Shown: piece after piece, positions 5,358-6,074 of the stretch
Layout: every line of letters starts with the position of its first letter
Numbering within the stretch: position 1 is the stretch's first letter
Assembly: GCA_023660035.1 (NCBI GenBank)
Contig: JAGXOF010000059.1
Span: 1-6,074 of the forward strand
Reading direction: 5' to 3'
DNA length: 6,074 nucleotides
DNA from: Dehalococcoidia bacterium LH_S1
GTDB lineage: Bacteria; Chloroflexota; Dehalococcoidia; SZUA-161; SpSt-899
Position numbers and translations under genes: made by a program
The notes under the pieces: generated by a model
Told to the model about the DNA's origin: nothing
The model's input: only the letters and a program-made list of their open reading frames with translations
Databases searched by the model: none

Positions 5358-6074
5358 ATAATAAGGAACCGAGACAGATTATGAGTTATCAGGCACTCCC
5401 CGACAGCCGCGGTTACTTCGGGGACTACGGCGGGAGGTTTGTGCCCGAGACTTTGATGGCGGCACTGGATGAACTCGAGCAGGCGTATGAGTCGGCACAG
5501 GCCGATCCTGCATTTACCAGCGAGCTTCAAGATCTCCTCAAGACCTACGTGGGCCGTCCGACCCCACTTTACTATGCGGCGAACCTGAGTGCTTCCTCTG
5601 GCAGGGCCAAAATCTACCTGAAGCGTGAGGACCTTGCGCATACGGGAGCGCACAAGATAAACAACACCGTTGGGCAGGCTCTACTGGCAAGACGCATGGG
5701 CAAAAGTCGGCTGGTGGCTGAAACGGGAGCGGGACAGCACGGTGTGGCCACCGCTACAGCTGCCGCGCTCGTTAACCTCGATTGCGTGGTGTACATGGGC
5801 ACCGAGGATATGAGGCGGCAGGCCACCAACGTCGACCGCATGCGCTTGCTGGGGGCTGAGATAAGGGAAGTGGATGCGGGGAGTCGGACCCTCAAGGATG
5901 CCATCAACGCGGCGATCCGCCATTGGGTTAGCAATGTGAATGATACGTATTACCTGCTGGGCTCAGCTCTTGGACCTCACCCCTATCCCCGGATTGTGCG
6001 CGATCTTCAATGCGTGATCGGTCAGGAGACGCGAAGTCAGATCGTGGAACAGGAAGGACATCTTCCCGATTGCC
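5354..6074 (+). CDS. trpB: Tryptophan synthase beta chain, 5' part
   Basis: The first 240 codons of trpB are present and the gene runs off the right edge. TrpB is the PLP enzyme that joins indole, channelled from TrpA, with serine to give tryptophan. The reading starts MNNKEPRQIM and reaches the family signature GYFGDYGGRFVPETL at residues 20-34. The PLP-binding lysine is Lys101 in LKREDLAHTGAHKINN, and Glu123 in AETGAGQHG is the catalytic acid. YMGTEDMRRQATNVDRM (147-163) and LGSALGPHPYPRIVRDLQ (202-219) are also typical. These favour the ordinary TrpB1 type that works with TrpA rather than the longer stand-alone TrpB2. ATG 5354 overlaps the trpF stop and has AGGGA at 5345-5349. The in-frame ATG at 5381 is a weaker alternative, since its AAGGA (5363-5367) is 13 bases away. 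trpA presumably follows outside the window. Confidence 0.96.
   Translation, partial: MNNKEPRQIMSYQALPDSRGYFGDYGGRFVPETLMAALDELEQAYESAQADPAFTSELQDLLKTYVGRPTPLYYAANLSASSGRAKIYLKREDLAHTGAHKINNTVGQALLARRMGKSRLVAETGAGQHGVATATAAALVNLDCVVYMGTEDMRRQATNVDRMRLLGAEIREVDAGSRTLKDAINAAIRHWVSNVNDTYYLLGSALGPHPYPRIVRDLQCVIGQETRSQIVEQEGHLPDC

Overview
This is a bacterial chromosome window holding a compact tryptophan biosynthesis operon, all on the + strand. The layout is aroE (3' part only), a short Trp-rich leader ORF, trpE, trpG, trpD, trpC, trpF and trpB (5' part only, running off the right edge). The genes are separate, with no trpG-D or trpC-F fusion. Every enzyme is recognisable from family motifs, and every active-site position I checked is filled, with one nearby substitution in TrpG. 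The host cannot be named from this sequence. The unfused E-G-D-C-F-B order, moderately high GC and the style of the proteins would fit an environmental lineage such as Chloroflexota/Dehalococcoidia, but that is a weak inference.

Region by region: 1-488 is the C-terminal 161 codons of shikimate dehydrogenase. 485-571 is a 28-codon ORF whose ATG overlaps the aroE stop (ATGA). It has a strong ribosome binding site and ends in WWLSLWWRR, which has the hallmark of a trp leader peptide. 572-656 is an 85-base leader with no intrinsic terminator. Its 3' end, which contains the trpE ribosome binding site, is complementary over 11 contiguous pairs to the bases at and just after the leader-peptide stop codon. 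657-5357 carries trpE, trpG, trpD, trpC and trpF, joined by stop/start overlaps or short gaps. The one larger gap is 86 bases between trpD and trpC and holds a REP-like inverted repeat. trpB starts at 5354 and is cut at 6074.

How it works together: AroE acts in the shikimate pathway that leads to chorismate. TrpE with TrpG converts chorismate to anthranilate, then TrpD, TrpF and TrpC act in turn to give indole-3-glycerol phosphate. TrpB condenses indole with serine, with trpA presumably just outside the window. The most notable signal is the leader ORF lying between aroE and trpE. It suggests that tryptophan supply, sensed by ribosome movement over four Trp codons, controls the trp part of the transcript. 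The sequence looks more like control of trpE translation by RBS masking than classical transcription attenuation. No convincing promoter or intrinsic terminator was found anywhere in the window.
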